Shown here: in pieces, positions 21,429 through 34,232 of the stretch
How the letters are laid out: the number at the start of each line of letters is the position of its first letter
Numbering within the stretch: the first letter of the stretch is position 1
DNA from: Lepas anatifera
Taxonomy: Eukaryota > Arthropoda > Thecostraca > Lepadidae
Direction: 5' to 3'
DNA length: 64,000 nucleotides
Assembly: GCA_034440635.1 (NCBI GenBank)
Contig: JAOTON010001685.1
Span: forward strand, 4,557,001-4,621,000
Notes under the pieces: model-generated
Told to the model about the DNA's origin: nothing
The model's database searches: none
Seen by the model: only the letters and a program-made list of their open reading frames with translations
Program-made: the position numbers and the translations under genes

Positions 21429-21873
21429 AAGATGTAGTTTCTAATACAAAAAGCCGCATCTCCAAGTACTTTCTGCGCGGCACGCTAAGCATAAGGTGGC
21501 ATGTATCAAATGGTCAGGTGATGTGGTATCGACTCAGGTGGTGTGAGTCGAATCAAATTGTGGGCGTTACCCCGCCATGTATGTTCCGTTCACACATACC
21601 AGCAGCGAAAATTGGGGTTGTCCGGACCCCCTTGGTCAGAAATATTCAGTAAATGGCTGACGACCAGTGCTGAGTAACAGTGGGCTACACCCCCCAATTC
21701 TGAGTGTCCCTGGTTGCCACACAGTAACAGGTTATTCCAGGTAAATGTAAGGCTGGGATGAGCCCCCTTAGCATAGCCCCTTTCCCCAGAGAATAAAAAT
21801 TTGTATCCGCTTTTGCCGTCTCCCTTTATCAATAATCGTTAGCAATTGTTAGCCCCTCTCTCCTGAGCAAAAA
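21429..21873. other. Intergenic, no gene seen
   Basis: End of the Gln/Ala array. An 80-codon minus-strand frame (21590-21832) has no recognisable motif. The C-rich tract GGACCCCCTTGGTCAG...CCCCCCAATTC looks like old repeat. Confidence 0.5.
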
Positions 21874-21881
21874 TTCTTACC

Positions 21882-22164
21882 CAGGGGCGCAGCCAGGATT
21901 TTGCACAGGGGGGGGAGCGCCCTAAAAAGGGCCTCAGCGACAGCGCCAAAAGGGCCCTGACGGGTAAAAAAGGTCCTGCTTGTTACAGAATAGAGTGCTG
22001 AAGAGGGCTTAAGAGGGCCCTATCTGGTATAAAGTTTCAAATTTGGCCACAGAGCATAGTGCGGGCGAGCCGCGCGTCGCGCGGCTTGTGTCCTCAGAGA
22101 GGCCCTTCGGGCCCTCAGGGGGGAAAGCTGCTGTCCCTGCCGTCCCCGCTTGGCTACGCCCCTG
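21882..22164. mobile_element. 283-bp hAT-like MITE
   Basis: Ends CAGGGGCGCAGCCAG and CTTGGCTACGCCCCTG are inverted. Flanks TTCTTACC (21874-21881) and TTCGTACC (22165-22172) match at 7 of 8. The terminus is shared with the 8.7-kb element at 25533. Confidence 0.85.
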
Positions 22165-22458
22165 TTCGTACCCCTAAAAAACTACTGAAAAGCGCCAAAG
22201 ATACGTCGAGCAACAGCTAAAGAAAGCTGAAAAATTACATTGGGCTTTATTCAAATAAAAATACTCATGATTTTTTACTGTGAGCTCTCTGGATGGCAAA
22301 TGCTAAAATTTGTAAAGAAAAAAACTGGTAAATCACCTTTCAGTGATATACATTAATGGGTATTGACATGTGTCTGCGAATCATAAAAAATAGTTATCTC
22401 CTGTACCAAAATAAAAAAATATTGTGATTATGCTAAAAGCTTTGATAAGGATTAAATG

Positions 22459-23393
22459 CAGTGGCGGCGCTGCCATAGAGGCACATTAGGCACTGCCTAG
22501 CCACTTTGAAATGTCGAAGGAGGTGTGTACTTTATGTGGAATAAATCTAATTTGACTCGATGTTTAACTTAGAGAATATTTCTTTTGCGGATCACTGGGT
22601 CAAAGAGCCGATAATTTGCATCTCTGAGAATCCACGTTCGCAGCTCTCACCGTCGATAAATGTGATATTAGGCACTTCGCGATATCGCTGAATCTGCCTT
22701 AGACCGTGGCAAACCTAACGTGTGCTTTTTTATCGACACCTCTAATACCTCATTCATTCGGACGCGAGTACCGGCTCGTTAAATCACCAACCCAGGCTTG
22801 CCTTACAAGCTAGCACGTGCGATGCCGCGTCTTAGGACCTTGACTACAGCGGATTCGTTTATTGACATTCTTGTATTCGCGGATGTCTAGCCTTCTCTAG
22901 TGCGGGACAGTTGTTAGGCAATTATTAGCGAGATATTTAATTTATGAAACCCTTATGAAGAACGTGAGTCATGGCACAAAATCTGGCGGATGAAATTTAA
23001 ATCCGTTCCAAGTCGATCGTACAGCGAGAAATTGGATGTCATAAACAATGAAGTGCCGAAGCTGTCCTTAACATTTGAAGCTCTCGTGAGTACCTTGTCC
23101 TTCCCGGCTTACTTACCTACCTACCTATCCTTCTTGAATTTTGCCCTGTACCTTCAAATGCTGCCGCATAACCGTTTCCACAATCCACGGACATATGTTT
23201 TATATTGTTTCAATTTGTATGATATTAAACATTTAAACATAAATATTAATTTTGCTCATCGACTTCAGCTTGCCATTCTCCAGCCGACCTGCTGTAATCG
23301 CCCCTGTCTAATATCAGTTAAAAAGCCTGGGCGACGTCCTTACCTCTAAGCCAATCGTGCCTAGGCTGTCATAGTGTTCAAGCGCCGCCACTG
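22459..23393. mobile_element. 935-bp hAT-like element
   Basis: Perfect 8-bp duplication ATTAAATG at 22451-22458 and 23394-23401. Inverted ends CAGTGGCGGCGCTG and CAAGCGCCGCCACTG. A 119-codon frame at 22990-23349 shows no transposase motif I can recognise. Non-autonomous. Confidence 0.88.
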
Positions 23394-23401
23394 ATTAAAT
23401 G

Positions 23402-25168
23402 GAGACACTCGTTTCTAAGAACTCACCACTTAAAAGGACCAACCATAGACAACGGTAGAACTGCTGACCAACTGCCTACTGTTATCTATGGATCAGCCAA
23501 TCTTCTGGGCCCTAGTCAGGCCTGCACATTGCACAGTTCTTGCTCAATAAAGCAATTCCAAGCCATCTGATGGTTTGTCTTCCGCTCCAGAAATACCGCC
23601 CAATCATGCACTTTATTCTTGATTGGAAATTAGCACTCTTGCGCTGCTATTTAAATAATATTTTAGCATGTAATGCCATCTGTTGGAAAATTTACACGAG
23701 TAAGGAAATTTAAGCCGTCGAATGAAGAATGTCATGTCATTACATGTCTTAAAGGGAACATGGCACTTTGGTCAAATCCCGAAATTCAGTGTAATTAGGG
23801 GTATTTTTAGCCGAAAACTATGGAAACGTTCATGATTTCTCTGAAAAATGTACAATGAGCTCAATATTTCTATTTTAAATTCTCCTTTAGGGTGAAAAAT
23901 AATCCTCTGCCTGTGGATGCCGCCATAATTTGGCAAATACTACCGTATTCAATAGGCTTCAATTGGCTGATTACTCACCGTGACGCCAGCGCTGTCGTCA
24001 CACCAACAGCTGACAACGGTGGCCGCCTGGCTGGGGTACATGTGGAGTACATTTCAGGCAAGTTTTTAGTTTTTCTCCACGGAAATTTTGAGTTTCCAGA
24101 CAAATGATACATAGAGTACCGGGTTTTCCGGCAGGCTTTACAACTTGGCTATCTCAGCTAAAATCACGCTATCAAGGTGCTACATTCCCTTCAACTATTC
24201 CCTACCGATGTAAAACCGTCCCCGTCAGAAATCGTCAGCAAAAGTCAGACTCCCTCCTTCGTCAGCGGAAGCCAAAAATGTCAGACCCGCTCTCCCATCG
24301 GCCGCTGACGTCATAGGTGAACGTCCCCTTGTGATGGAATCGTGTATGCAGTAGCCATTCTTAACTAGGCGGGAGGAGCAAACACTCGACCAGACATTAT
24401 GTCTGAAATCGTTCGTTGATGGGTAATCGAATGGACAGGAAAAGACCCAATGACGTTATCCGAAAAATAGAGAGGCCACGGACTCCGTCCAACGACCACC
24501 GCTAACCAGCTCCAGTTCGCCGTTTTTATATGAGAAAATTGTCTGTTGCTGGTCTAAAACATATCCATCCCAATGTTGTCAACCTGGTTTCCACTGCCAT
24601 TCCAGCAATGAAAGTGCCTTTGCGGAGGGATTCAATCAGCGGATCTAATGCTTTGCTGACTGACGCCTCTACTGTCGCATATCCGGTTAAGGAGCCGAAC
24701 TAGGCAAGAAAAACATCTGAAGAATGTAGCCAGGCATGAAAAGATAACACCGGAGAACTGCATGACAGCACAAGAAGACTGCGGGTACGATGCCTCTGCC
24801 TCTCACCAGCTAAACGAGCGCTCCAGTACCTGAGCCACAGCCCCTTCTTGGAGAAATGTGTTGTCTATCTAGGTTTACATTTAGGCAGAGCCTCGACATT
24901 CATTCAAATGTCCATTAACCGAGCCGATAGAGATATAATTATGTCCGAAAATGGCAATCAGTTGGAAAGATTCATTCAAAAAAGAAGACTTTACTACATG
25001 ATGTCTCTCGCCAATCCCCAATCAAATCATTCTTCGGCTTCACAAAAGGTGTGTCGTGCGGCACAGCGTGCCAGTCACTGATCCAGAGACCGCGTCTGTG
25101 GCTCAGACGGAGAGCCAGTAAAACAGGGCACCGAAGCAAATGGACAGCGGTCACGGTACATAACAGGA
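23402..25168. other. Non-coding, then tRNA-Ala upstream flanks
   Basis: 23402-24220 holds nothing recognisable. 24225-24500 copies the GTCAG-rich block and flank of 8490-8760. 25000-25168 is the type Y flank (TACATGATGTCTCTCGCCAA, GTGTGTCGTGCGGCACAGCG, GACCGCGTCTGTGGCTCAG), nearly identical to 46370-46540. Confidence 0.65.
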
Positions 25169-25241
25169 GGGGCTGTAGCTCAAGTGGTAGAGCGCTCGCT
25201 TAGCATGTGAGAGGTACGGGGATCGATACCACGCAGATCCA
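25169..25241 (+). pseudogene. tRNA-Ala(AGC) pseudogene
   Basis: Intact through the anticodon arm, but the T-stem (CGGGG with CCACG) and acceptor 3' strand (CAGATCC) have changes. Upstream flank is type Y. Confidence 0.75.
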
Positions 25242-25532
25242 TTGATATGCTTTGTTTAATATGAATGCGTTTCCGTGTTACCCTAAGTATGAAACCAGTG
25301 ACGGATGCAAGGGGGCTCAGGTCCCCCCAAATGTCCGAGTGTCTATAGCTAATGCAGAGGCGGAGGTTGTGCGGAGTTAATGGAGGTGGTATGACTCGGG
25401 CCCGCAAGGCCTCCAGTTGAAGTCGTGGATCCACCTCTGCATGAAAACATTCACAAAACTCTGTACCTTCTGTATATCCATCGTGTATGCACCAGCTAAC
25501 CTTGAGTAGGTATGTATCGTAAAACCTACACC

Positions 25533-28500
25533 CAGGGGCGCAGCCAGGGGGGACACAAGGGGCACGTGCCCCCCCATCTGTGCCGGGGTCCCCTTTTGAT
25601 TGTCAGGTGGTGTGCCCTCTTTGGGCCGTGCCGCTCGAAATTGAGTGCCCTACGACGTTGAGCCTAGATGGAACTAGACTGCATTTAGAGATTTAAACTA
25701 TTGTTTGACAATTAAGTGCCTTTTTGGTCAGTTAGGACATTCTGTCGCCTTTCCAAGCACCCGGGAAGAGTATAGGCACGTAATCCGTTTCCAGACAATG
25801 CCTCATCGTCGCCAATAATCGTATGAGCAGAGCTAATCTGGTGCCCCTTGAGCCCATCTGGTGCCCCCTGAGCGCTGGTCTTGAACCCTGGAACTATCAT
25901 GTGCCCTCTGAGCTGATCTGATGCCCTCGTAGTCAATCTGATGCCCCCTCCCCTGAGAAAATTATTGTGCCTTCTGAATCTATATAATGCTCTCTGAGTT
26001 AGTCTGATGCCTCCGAGCTTGCCTGGTGCCCTATTAGCTGTTTTAGTGCCCCTTGAGCTGATCCGGGCCCCTGAACTTATTTAATGCCTCCCGTAGTTTA
26101 TCTACTGTCCAGGGCCGCAGCCAGGGGGCACAGGGGCACGTGCCCCCATCGGTGCCGGGTGCCCTTTTGATTTCCAGGTGGTGTACCCCCTTTGGGCCGT
26201 GCCGCTCAAAATGTAGTGCCCTACGCCGTTGAACCTAGATGGAACTAGACCGCATTTAGTGATTTTAACTATGGTTTGACAATTAAGTGCCTTTTTGGTC
26301 AGCTAGAGCATTCTGTCGCCTTTCCAACCACCCGGGAAGAGCAAAGGCACGTAATCCGTTTCCAGATAATGCCTCATCGTCGCCAATAATCGTACGGGTG
26401 GAGCTCATCTGGTGCCCCCTGGAGGTGATCATGTGCCTTCTGAGCTGATCTGATGCCCTCGTAGTCAATCTGGTGCCCCCTCCCCTAAATAAATAATTGT
26501 ACCTTCTGAATCTATATAATGCTCTCTAAGTTAGTCTGATGCCGCCGAGCTTGCCTGCTGCCCTATTTGCTGTTTTAGTGCCCATTAAGCTGATCCAGGC
26601 CCCCTGAACTTATTTAATGCCTCCCGGAGTTTATCTACTGTCCAGGGGGCACAGGGGGCACGTGCACCCATCGGTGCCGGGTGCCCTTTTGATTGCCAGG
26701 TGGTGTACCCTCTTTGGACCGTGCCGCTCCAAATTTAGTGTCCTGCGCCGTTGAACCGAGATGTAACTAGACTGCATTTAGCGATTTCAACCATTGTTTG
26801 ACAATTAAGTGCCTTTTTGGTCAGCTAGGGCATTCTGTCGCCTTTCCAAGCACCCGGGAAGAGTATAGGCACGTAATCCGTTTCCAGATAATGCCTCATC
26901 GTCGCCAATAATCGTACGGTCGGAGCTCATCTGGTGCCCCCTGAAGCTGATTACTTGCTCTCTAAGCCGATCTGGTGCCCCTGAGTCAATCGAGTGCCCC
27001 ACTGAGCAAATAATTGTGCCTCCTGAACCTATACGCTTCCGAGCTTGTTTGGTGCCCTAATAGCTGATTTAGTGCCCCTTGCGCTGATTCGGGCCCCCGA
27101 GCTGATCTCATGCCTCCGCAAGTTGATTCTGTCTCCTAAGTCTATATGGTGCCTCTTCAGCTGATTAGGTGCCCCCTCAACTGATTATTGATGTCTCCTT
27201 AGATGGTCCGGTCTCCCCCCCTGAGCTGGTTTGGTGGTCCCTGAGCCCACCTTGTGTCCCCTGAGCTGTTATGTTGCTCCCTGAGCTGATTTAGGCTCCT
27301 GCCATAGTCTGGGGGGCTGGGGGCTGATCTGGACCCCGAGCGGATCGATCTGGTGCCACCTGAGCCCATCTGATGCCCTCTGAGCTAGTCTGGTGCACCC
27401 TGAGTAATCTGGTGCCATTTAAGCTGATCTGGGCCTCCTTACGTGATTTCATGAGCAGCTCTAAAGCCCTGAGCTGAGGTGGGCCCACAGAGGCTGATGA
27501 GGGCCCCTGAGATGGTATGGGGCTCCTGAGCTGATTAAGTGCCTCCTGACTTGATCTGGTATTCCCGAGCTGGTCGGGGACCACTGATCTGATTGTTTGT
27601 CCCCGGAGCTGATCTGGTGCCCTATGGGCATCTGGCGTCCCCTGAGCAGCTCTGGGGCTTTTGAACTGATTGGGCCCCGACCTGGTGAGGGATCCCTGAG
27701 CTGATTTAGTGCCCCTGACTTGAACATGCTCCATGTGCTGATCGATCTGGTGCACCCTGAGCAGATATACTGCCTCCTGAACTTAACTAATGCCCCCTGA
27801 GTCGATCTGGTGCCTGCTGAGTCATCAGTGTGTCTCCTGAACCCATCTTATTCCCTCTGAGCTAGTCTATTGCCCCATGGCTAATATGGTGCCCTTTAAG
27901 CGGACCCGGGCCTCCTGGGTTAATTACGTGATTTCCTGAGCAGCTCCCAGGCCCTGAGCTGAGCTGGGCCCACAGGGGTTGGTGAGGGCCCCTGAGATGG
28001 TATGGGGCTCCTGAGCTGATTAAGTGCCTCCTGACTTTATCTGGTATTCCTGAGCTGATCTGGGCCCCGAGCTGGTCGGGGACCAGTGATCTGATTGTCC
28101 CCTAGGCTGATCTGGTGCCCGATGGGTCGATTTGGTGTTCCCTGAGCAGCTCTGGGGCTTTTGAACTGCTTGGGCCCCGAGCTGGTGAGGGATTCCTGAG
28201 CTGAATTAGTGCCCTTGACTTGATCTTGCCTCCTGACCTGACTTGAGGCCCCTGAACTGATCTGGGGCCCCAAGAGCTGATCTGTGGCCCAAGAGCAGAT
28301 CTAGGTTCTGAGGGTACCCTGAGCTGGTCTGGGCGCTGAGCTTGTGAGAGCCTCTTAAGTTGGCTTGAGACCCCTGAAGTGATCTGGCGCCTTAAACTGT
28401 TCTGGGGCTTCTTGAACTGGTTTAAGGCCCTATGAGCCTATCTGTGGCCCATTGAGCTAGTCTGATGACCTCATCTCTGGGACCAATGAGCTAGTCTAGT

Positions 28501-28730
28501 CCCTGGGTGAAGCATGAGCTGCTCTGTGGCCCTGATCTACATCAGGGGCCCCTGAGGTGGTCTTGAATAGATAGATAATAAGAACACAAGGCCAACTTCC
28601 ATCATCTTGGAGCGGGGTCAATGAGCTAGTCTATTCCCTGGAAGCACAACTGGGGGGGATGGGGGAAGCTGCTCTGGAGGCCTCTGATCCACACTTGGGG
28701 GCCCCAGGGCTGGTCTTGAATAGATGGGGA
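25533..28730 (+). repeat. Left arm of the palindrome
   Basis: 3.2 kb. Its outer part is a tandem series of a ~520-570-bp unit (starts near 25533, 26106 and 26640), each beginning with a worn copy of the element's own terminus and containing the block CGTCGCCAATAATCGTA. Its inner part (about 27000-28560) is a CTGAGCTGATCTGGTGCCCC-type minisatellite. Position p pairs with about 58310 minus p on the right. Confidence 0.85.
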
Positions 28731-29575
28731 ACAGGGGCGCAGCCAGAGCTTTCGTATGGGGGGGCACACCAACTTTGAGGGGCACCCCGAGGAAAAAGGG
28801 CACTTTTAACGTAACTTAAAAAACTTACTATATCTTTGTTTATATAATTTTTTGGGCATCTTTGGTTCAATAAAAATGCAAAGAAATCATTGACGGAGAA
28901 GGAAAACTCGATTAGAACCGAAAAAAGGAACAAAATATCCCCAAAATGCCATGGAAGTAGCCAAAACACTATTTTGTGGATAGATTTAAGGGCAGCCAAC
29001 TCATGCAAGTACTTAACATCAGAGAAATCAGCGGAGCATGTGATATCTGTTACAATGTGCAGGTTAAGGCATATTGGAGTCGAAATTTTTTTGTTATGCC
29101 CACTGGTTTTGTCGTGACGAGTGAGCCCTAGCTGAATGCGGATTAAGTTCCTTGCCTCCCACAATCGCCGTGGGACGAAGAGTAGCATAGTGTCTTTGGA
29201 AGAACATATTTTTGCTGCCGGAAAAATTTGGGAGATACCTTTTGAACGCGTTTATTAAGTTCCATATTCGCAAGGCTCGGTCCCAGTTAAGAGTAAATAA
29301 AAGGTGAACAAGCCGGTGGTTTGGATGGGGATGGTGTGACAGGGCTGAAAATTGTGAAAACTATTTCTTCATCTAAATTAATTAGAAGAAATCCTGGTTT
29401 AGGGGACTGTGCTCTGAGCTCAGGGGCACATGCCTTTTTATCATGCCTTCCCAGAATCCACCAGTATAATAAGCAATTTATATAACCAAGGGTGCCTAGG
29501 TATCACAAGCCGTTTTAGAGATTCCTCTTTCCCCGTTAGCTCCGTTTTACAAGGGGAGTTTCCATTGTGTTCTTA
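28731..29575 (+). repeat. Central segment E of the palindrome
   Basis: 845 bp between the two arms, starting CAGGGGCGCAGCCAGAGC. AT-rich, with no minisatellite. A 185-codon minus-strand frame and a 75-codon plus-strand frame overlap here, but neither has a motif I recognise and both are broken in the second copy (33379-34232). Its boundaries GATGGGGA|ACAGGGGC and TTATTCCC|TATCTATT mark where the arms turn over. Confidence 0.75.
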
Positions 29576-32500
29576 TTCCCTATCTATTCAAGACCAGCTC
29601 TGGGGCCGCCAAGTGTGGGTCAGAGGCCTCCAGAGCAACTTCCCCCATCCCCCCAGTTGTGCCTCCAGGGAATAGACTAGCTCAGTGACCCCGCCCCAAG
29701 ATGATGGGAGTTGGCCTTATGTTCTTATTATCTATCTATTCAAGATCATCTCAGGGCCCCTGATGTAGATCAGGGCCACAGAGCAGCTCATGCTTCACCC
29801 AGGGACTAGACTAGCTCATTGGTCCCAGAGATGAGGTCATCAGACTAGCTCAATGGGCCACAGATAGACTCATAGGGCCGTAAACCAGTTCAAGAAGCCC
29901 CAGAACAGTTGAAGGCGCCAGATCACTTCAGTGGGCCTCAAGCCAACTTAAGGGGCTCTCACAAGCTCAGCGCCCGGACCAGCTCAGGGTACCCTCAGAA
30001 CCTAGATCCGCTCTTGGGCCCCAGATCAGCTCTTGGGGCCCCAGATCAGTTCAGGGGCCTCAAGTCAGGTCAGGGGGCAAGATCAAATCAGGGGCACTAA
30101 TTCAGCTCAGGAATCCCTCACCAGCTCGGGGCCCAAGCAGTTCAAAAGCCCCAGAGCTGCTCAGGGGACACCAGATCGGCCCATAGGGCACCAGATCAGC
30201 TTTGGGGACAAACAATCAGATCAGTGGTCCCCGACCAGCTCGGGGCCCAGATCAGTTCGGGAATACCAGATCAAGTCAGGAGGCACTTAATCAGCTCAGG
30301 AGCCCCATACCATCTCAGGGGCCCTCACCAACCCCTGTGGGCCCAGCTCAGCTCAGGGCCTGGGAGCTGCTCAGGAAATCACGTAATTAACCCAGGAGGC
30401 CCGGGTCCGCTTAAAGGGCACCACATTAGCCATGGGGCAATAGACTAGCTCAGAGGGAATAAGATGGGCTCAGGAGACACACCGATGACTCAGCAGGCAC
30501 CAGATCGACTCAGGGGGCATTAGTTAAGTTCAGGAGGCAGTATATCTGCTCAGGGTGCAACAGATCGATCAGCACATGGAGCATGTTCAAGTCAGGGGCA
30601 CTAAATCAGCTCAGGGATCCCTCACCAGCTAGGGGCCCAATCAGTTCAAAAGCCCCAGAGCTGCTCAGGGGACGCCAGATGCCCATAGGGCACCAGATCA
30701 GCTCCGGGGACAAACAATCAGATCAGTGGTCCCCGACCAGCTCGGGAATACCAGATCAAGTCAGGAGGCACTTAATCAGCTCAGGAGCCCCATACCATCT
30801 CAGGAGCCCTCATCAGCCTCTGTGGGCCCACCTCAGCTCAGGGCTTTAGAGCTGCTCATGAAATCACGTAAGGAGGCCCAGATCAGCTTAAATGGCACCA
30901 GATTACTCAGGGTGCACCAGACTAGCTCAGAGGGCATCAGATGGGCTCAGGTGGCACCAGATCGATCCGCTCGGGGTCCAGATCAGCCCCCAGCCCCCAG
31001 ACTATGGCAAGAGCCTAAATCAGCTCAGGGAGCAACATAACAGCTCAGGGGACACAAGGTGGGCTCAGGGCCCACCAAACCAGCTCAGGGAGGGGGAGGA
31101 CCAGACCATCTAAGAGACATCAATAATCAGTTGAGGGGGCACCTAATCAGCTGAAGAGGCACCATATTGACGTAGGATACAGAATCAACTTGGGGAGGTA
31201 TGAGATCAGCTCGGGGGTCCGAATCAGCTCAAGGGGCACTAAATCAGCTATCAGGGCACCAAACAAGCTCGGAAGCATTAGACTAACTCAGAGAGCATTA
31301 TATAGGTTCAGGAGGCACAATTATTTGCTCAGTGGGGCACTCGATTGACTCAGGGGCACCAAATCAGCTTAGAGGGCAAGTAATCAGCTCAAGGGGCCAA
31401 GACCAGCTGAGAGGCCACGAGATGAGCTCAAGGAACATCAGATTGGCTTCACCCGTACGATTATTGGCGACGATGAGGCATTAGGTAGACACATAATAGG
31501 TGCCCATACTCTTCCCGGGTGCTTGAAAAGGCGACAGAATGCCCTAGCTGACCGAGAAAGGTATTAAGTTGTCCAACAATAGTTTCAATCGCTGAATGCG
31601 GTCCACTTACATCTAGGTTCAACGGCTAGGGCTCTAAATTTCGAGCGGCACGGCCCAAATTGGGTACACCACCTGGCAATCAAAAGGGCACCCCGGCAGT
31701 GATGGGGGCACGTGCCCCCTGTGCCTTCCTGGCTGCACCCCTGGACAGTAGATCAACTCCGGGAGGCATTAAGTAAGCTCAGGGGGCCCGGATCAGCTCA
31801 AGGGGCACTAAAACAGCTAAAAGTACACCAGGCAAGCTCGGAGGCATCAAACTAACTCAGAGAGTATTTTATAGGCTCAGAAGGCACACTTATTTTCTCA
31901 GGAGGGCACCAGATTGACTACGAGGGCACCAGATCAGCTCAGAGGGCACATGATCAGCTCCAGGGGACACCAGATGAGCTCCTCCCGTACGATTATTGGC
32001 GAAGTTGAGGCATTATCTGGAAACGGATTACATGCCTATGCTCTTCCCGGGTGCTTGGAAAGGCGACAGAATGCCCTAGCTGACAAAGAAGGCACTTAGT
32101 TGTCAAACAATAGTTGAAATCCCTAAATGCAGTCTAGTTACATCTAGGCTCAACGGCGCAGGGCACTAAATTTCGAGTGGCACGGCCCAAAGAGGGTACA
32201 CCACCTGGTAATCAAAAGGGCACCCGGCACCGATGGGTGCACGTGCCCCTGGGCCCCCCTGGACGGTAGATAAACTCCGGGAGGCATTAAACAAGTTCAG
32301 GGGCCCGGATCAGCTCAAGGGGCAATAAAACAGCTAATAGGGCAGCAGGCAAGCTCGGAGGCATCAGACTAACTTAGAGAGCATTATATAGGTTCAGAAG
32401 GCACAATTATTTATTCAAGGGAGGGGGGGCACCAGATTGACTGCGAGGGCATCAGATCAGCTCAGAAGGCACATGATTACCTACAGGGGGCACCAGATGA

Positions 32501-33378
32501 GCTCCAACCGTACGATTATTGGCGACGATGAGGCATTATCTGTAAACGGATTACGTGCCTATACTCTTCCCGGGTGCTTGGAAAGGCGACAGAATGCTTT
32601 AGCTGACCAAAAAGGCACTTAATTGTTAAACAATAGTTGAAATCGCAAAATGCGGCCTAGTTCCATCTAGGTTCAACGGCGTAGGGCACTAAATTTCGAG
32701 CGGCACGGCCCAAAGGGGGTTCACCACCTGGCAATCAAAAGGGCACCCGGCACCGATGGGGGCACGTGCCCCCTGTGACCCCTGGCTGCGGCCCTGGACA
32801 GTATATAAACTACGGGAGGCATTAAATAAGTTCAGGGGCCCCGGAACAGCTCAAGGGGCACTAAAACAGCTAATAGGGCACCAGGCAAGCTTGGAGGCAT
32901 CAGACTAACTCAGAGAGCATTATATATATTCAGAAGGCACAATTATTTTCTCAGGGGGGCACCAGATTGATTACGAGGGCATCAGATCAGCTCAGAAGGC
33001 ACATGATCAGCTCCAGGGTTCAAGACCAGCGCTCAGGGGGCACCAGATGAGCTCAAGAGGCACCAGATTAGCTCTGCCCATACGATTATTGGCGACGATG
33101 AGGCATTATCTGGAAACGGATTACGTGCCTATACTCTTCCCGGGTGCTTGGAAAGGCGACAGAATGCCCTAACTGATCAAAAAGGCACTTAATTGTCAAA
33201 CAATAGTTTAAATCTCTAAATGCAGTCTAGTTTCTTCCAGGCTCAACGACGTAGGGCACTAAATTTTGAGCAGCACGGCCCAGAAAGGGCACACCACCTG
33301 GCAATTAAAAGGGCACCCCGGCACCGATGGGGGCCCCTTTAATTGCACGTGCCCCTGTGCCCCCCCTGGCTGCGCCCC
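29576..33378 (-). repeat. Right arm of the palindrome
   Basis: 3.8 kb, inverted relative to 25533-28730. It carries four rather than three copies of the ~550-bp outer unit (marker GATTATTGGCGA near 31460, 31990, 32515 and 33085), which explains the extra ~600 bp. It ends GGCTGCGCCCCTG, a full internal terminus. Confidence 0.85.
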
Positions 33379-34232
33379 TGATGGGGAATAAGAACACAAT
33401 GGAAACTCCTCTTGTAAAACGGAGCTAACGAGGAATGAGGAATCTCTAAAACGGCTTGTGATACCTAGGCACCCCTGGTTATATAAATTGCTTATGATAA
33501 TGGTGGATTCTGGGAGGGGATGATAAAAAGGCATGTGCCCCTGAGCTCTGAGCACAGTCCCCTAAACCAGGATTTCTACTAATTAATTTAAATGAAGAAA
33601 TAGCTTTCACAATTTCAGCCCTGTCACACCATCCCCATCCAAACCACCGGCCTGTTCACCTTTATTTATTCTTAACTGGAACCGAGCCTTGAGAATATGG
33701 AACTTAATAAACGCGTTCAAAAGGTATCTCCCAAATTTTTCCGGCAGCAAAAATGTGTTCTTCCAAAGACACTATGCTACTCCTCGTCCCACGGCGATTG
33801 TGGGAGGCAAGGAGCTTAATCCGCATTCAGCTAGGGCTCACTCGTCACGACAAAACCAATGGGCATAACAAAATAATTTTCGACTCCAATATGGCTTAAC
33901 CTGCACATTGTAACAGATATCACACGCTCCGCTGATTTCTCTGATACTAAGTACTTGCATGAGTTGGCTGTCCTTAAATCTATCCAAAAAAGTAGTGTTT
34001 TGGCTACTTCCATGGCATTTTGGTGACATTTTTTCCTTTTTTCGGTTTTAATCGAGTTTTCCTTCTCTGTCAATGATTTATTCGCATTTTTATTGAACCA
34101 AAGATGCCCAAAAAGTTATATAAACAAAGATATAGTAAGCTTTTTTAGGTTACGTTAAACAGTGCCCTTTTTCCCCGGGGTACCCCTCAAAGTTGGTGTG
34201 CCCCCCATACGAAAGCTCTGGCTGCGCCCCTG
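33379..34232 (-). repeat. Second, inverted copy of segment E
   Basis: Reverse complement of 28731-29575 with scattered differences, from AATAAGAACACAATGG to CTGGCTGCGCCCCTG. It ends at the outer boundary of the whole element. Confidence 0.85.

Larger units (their letters stand above)
25533..34232. mobile_element. 8.7-kb near-palindromic hAT-like element
   Basis: Perfect 8-bp duplication CCTACACC at 25525-25532 and 34233-34240. Outer termini CAGGGGCGCAGCCAG and CTGGCTGCGCCCCTG are exact inverted repeats, and the same terminus bounds the 283-bp MITE at 21882. Inside, from left: arm 25533-28730, centre 28731-29575, inverted arm 29576-33378, then an inverted second copy of the centre 33379-34232. 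No transposase. As a whole it is a non-autonomous, composite hAT-like element. It lies in the downstream flank of a tRNA-Ala module; sequence resuming at 34241 matches the flank after 46860 and 47430. Confidence 0.85.

Noticed and set aside
22990..23349. A 119-codon frame inside the 935-bp hAT-like element as a transposase exon
   Set aside because: No recognisable hAT dimerisation or catalytic motif; includes low-complexity Tyr/Leu/Pro sequence.
25291..25446. A further hAT-like MITE (CAGTGACGGATGC ... GTGGATCCACCTCTG)
   Set aside because: Possible inverted ends, but no convincing 8-bp duplication; too worn to call.
27291..28273. Frames of 154 and 78 codons rich in Gly, Pro, Gln and Ser in the palindrome arms
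   Set aside because: They translate the minisatellite; mirrored frames appear in the inverted arm in step with the DNA repeat, with no protein-level conservation.
28631..29188. A 185-codon minus-strand frame in the palindrome centre as a hAT transposase fragment
   Set aside because: No transposase motif, and the frame is interrupted in the second copy at 33379-34232.
25533..34232. CRISPR-like regular repeats
   Set aside because: Repeats are diverged, spacers are not unique, and the context is eukaryotic transposon sequence.
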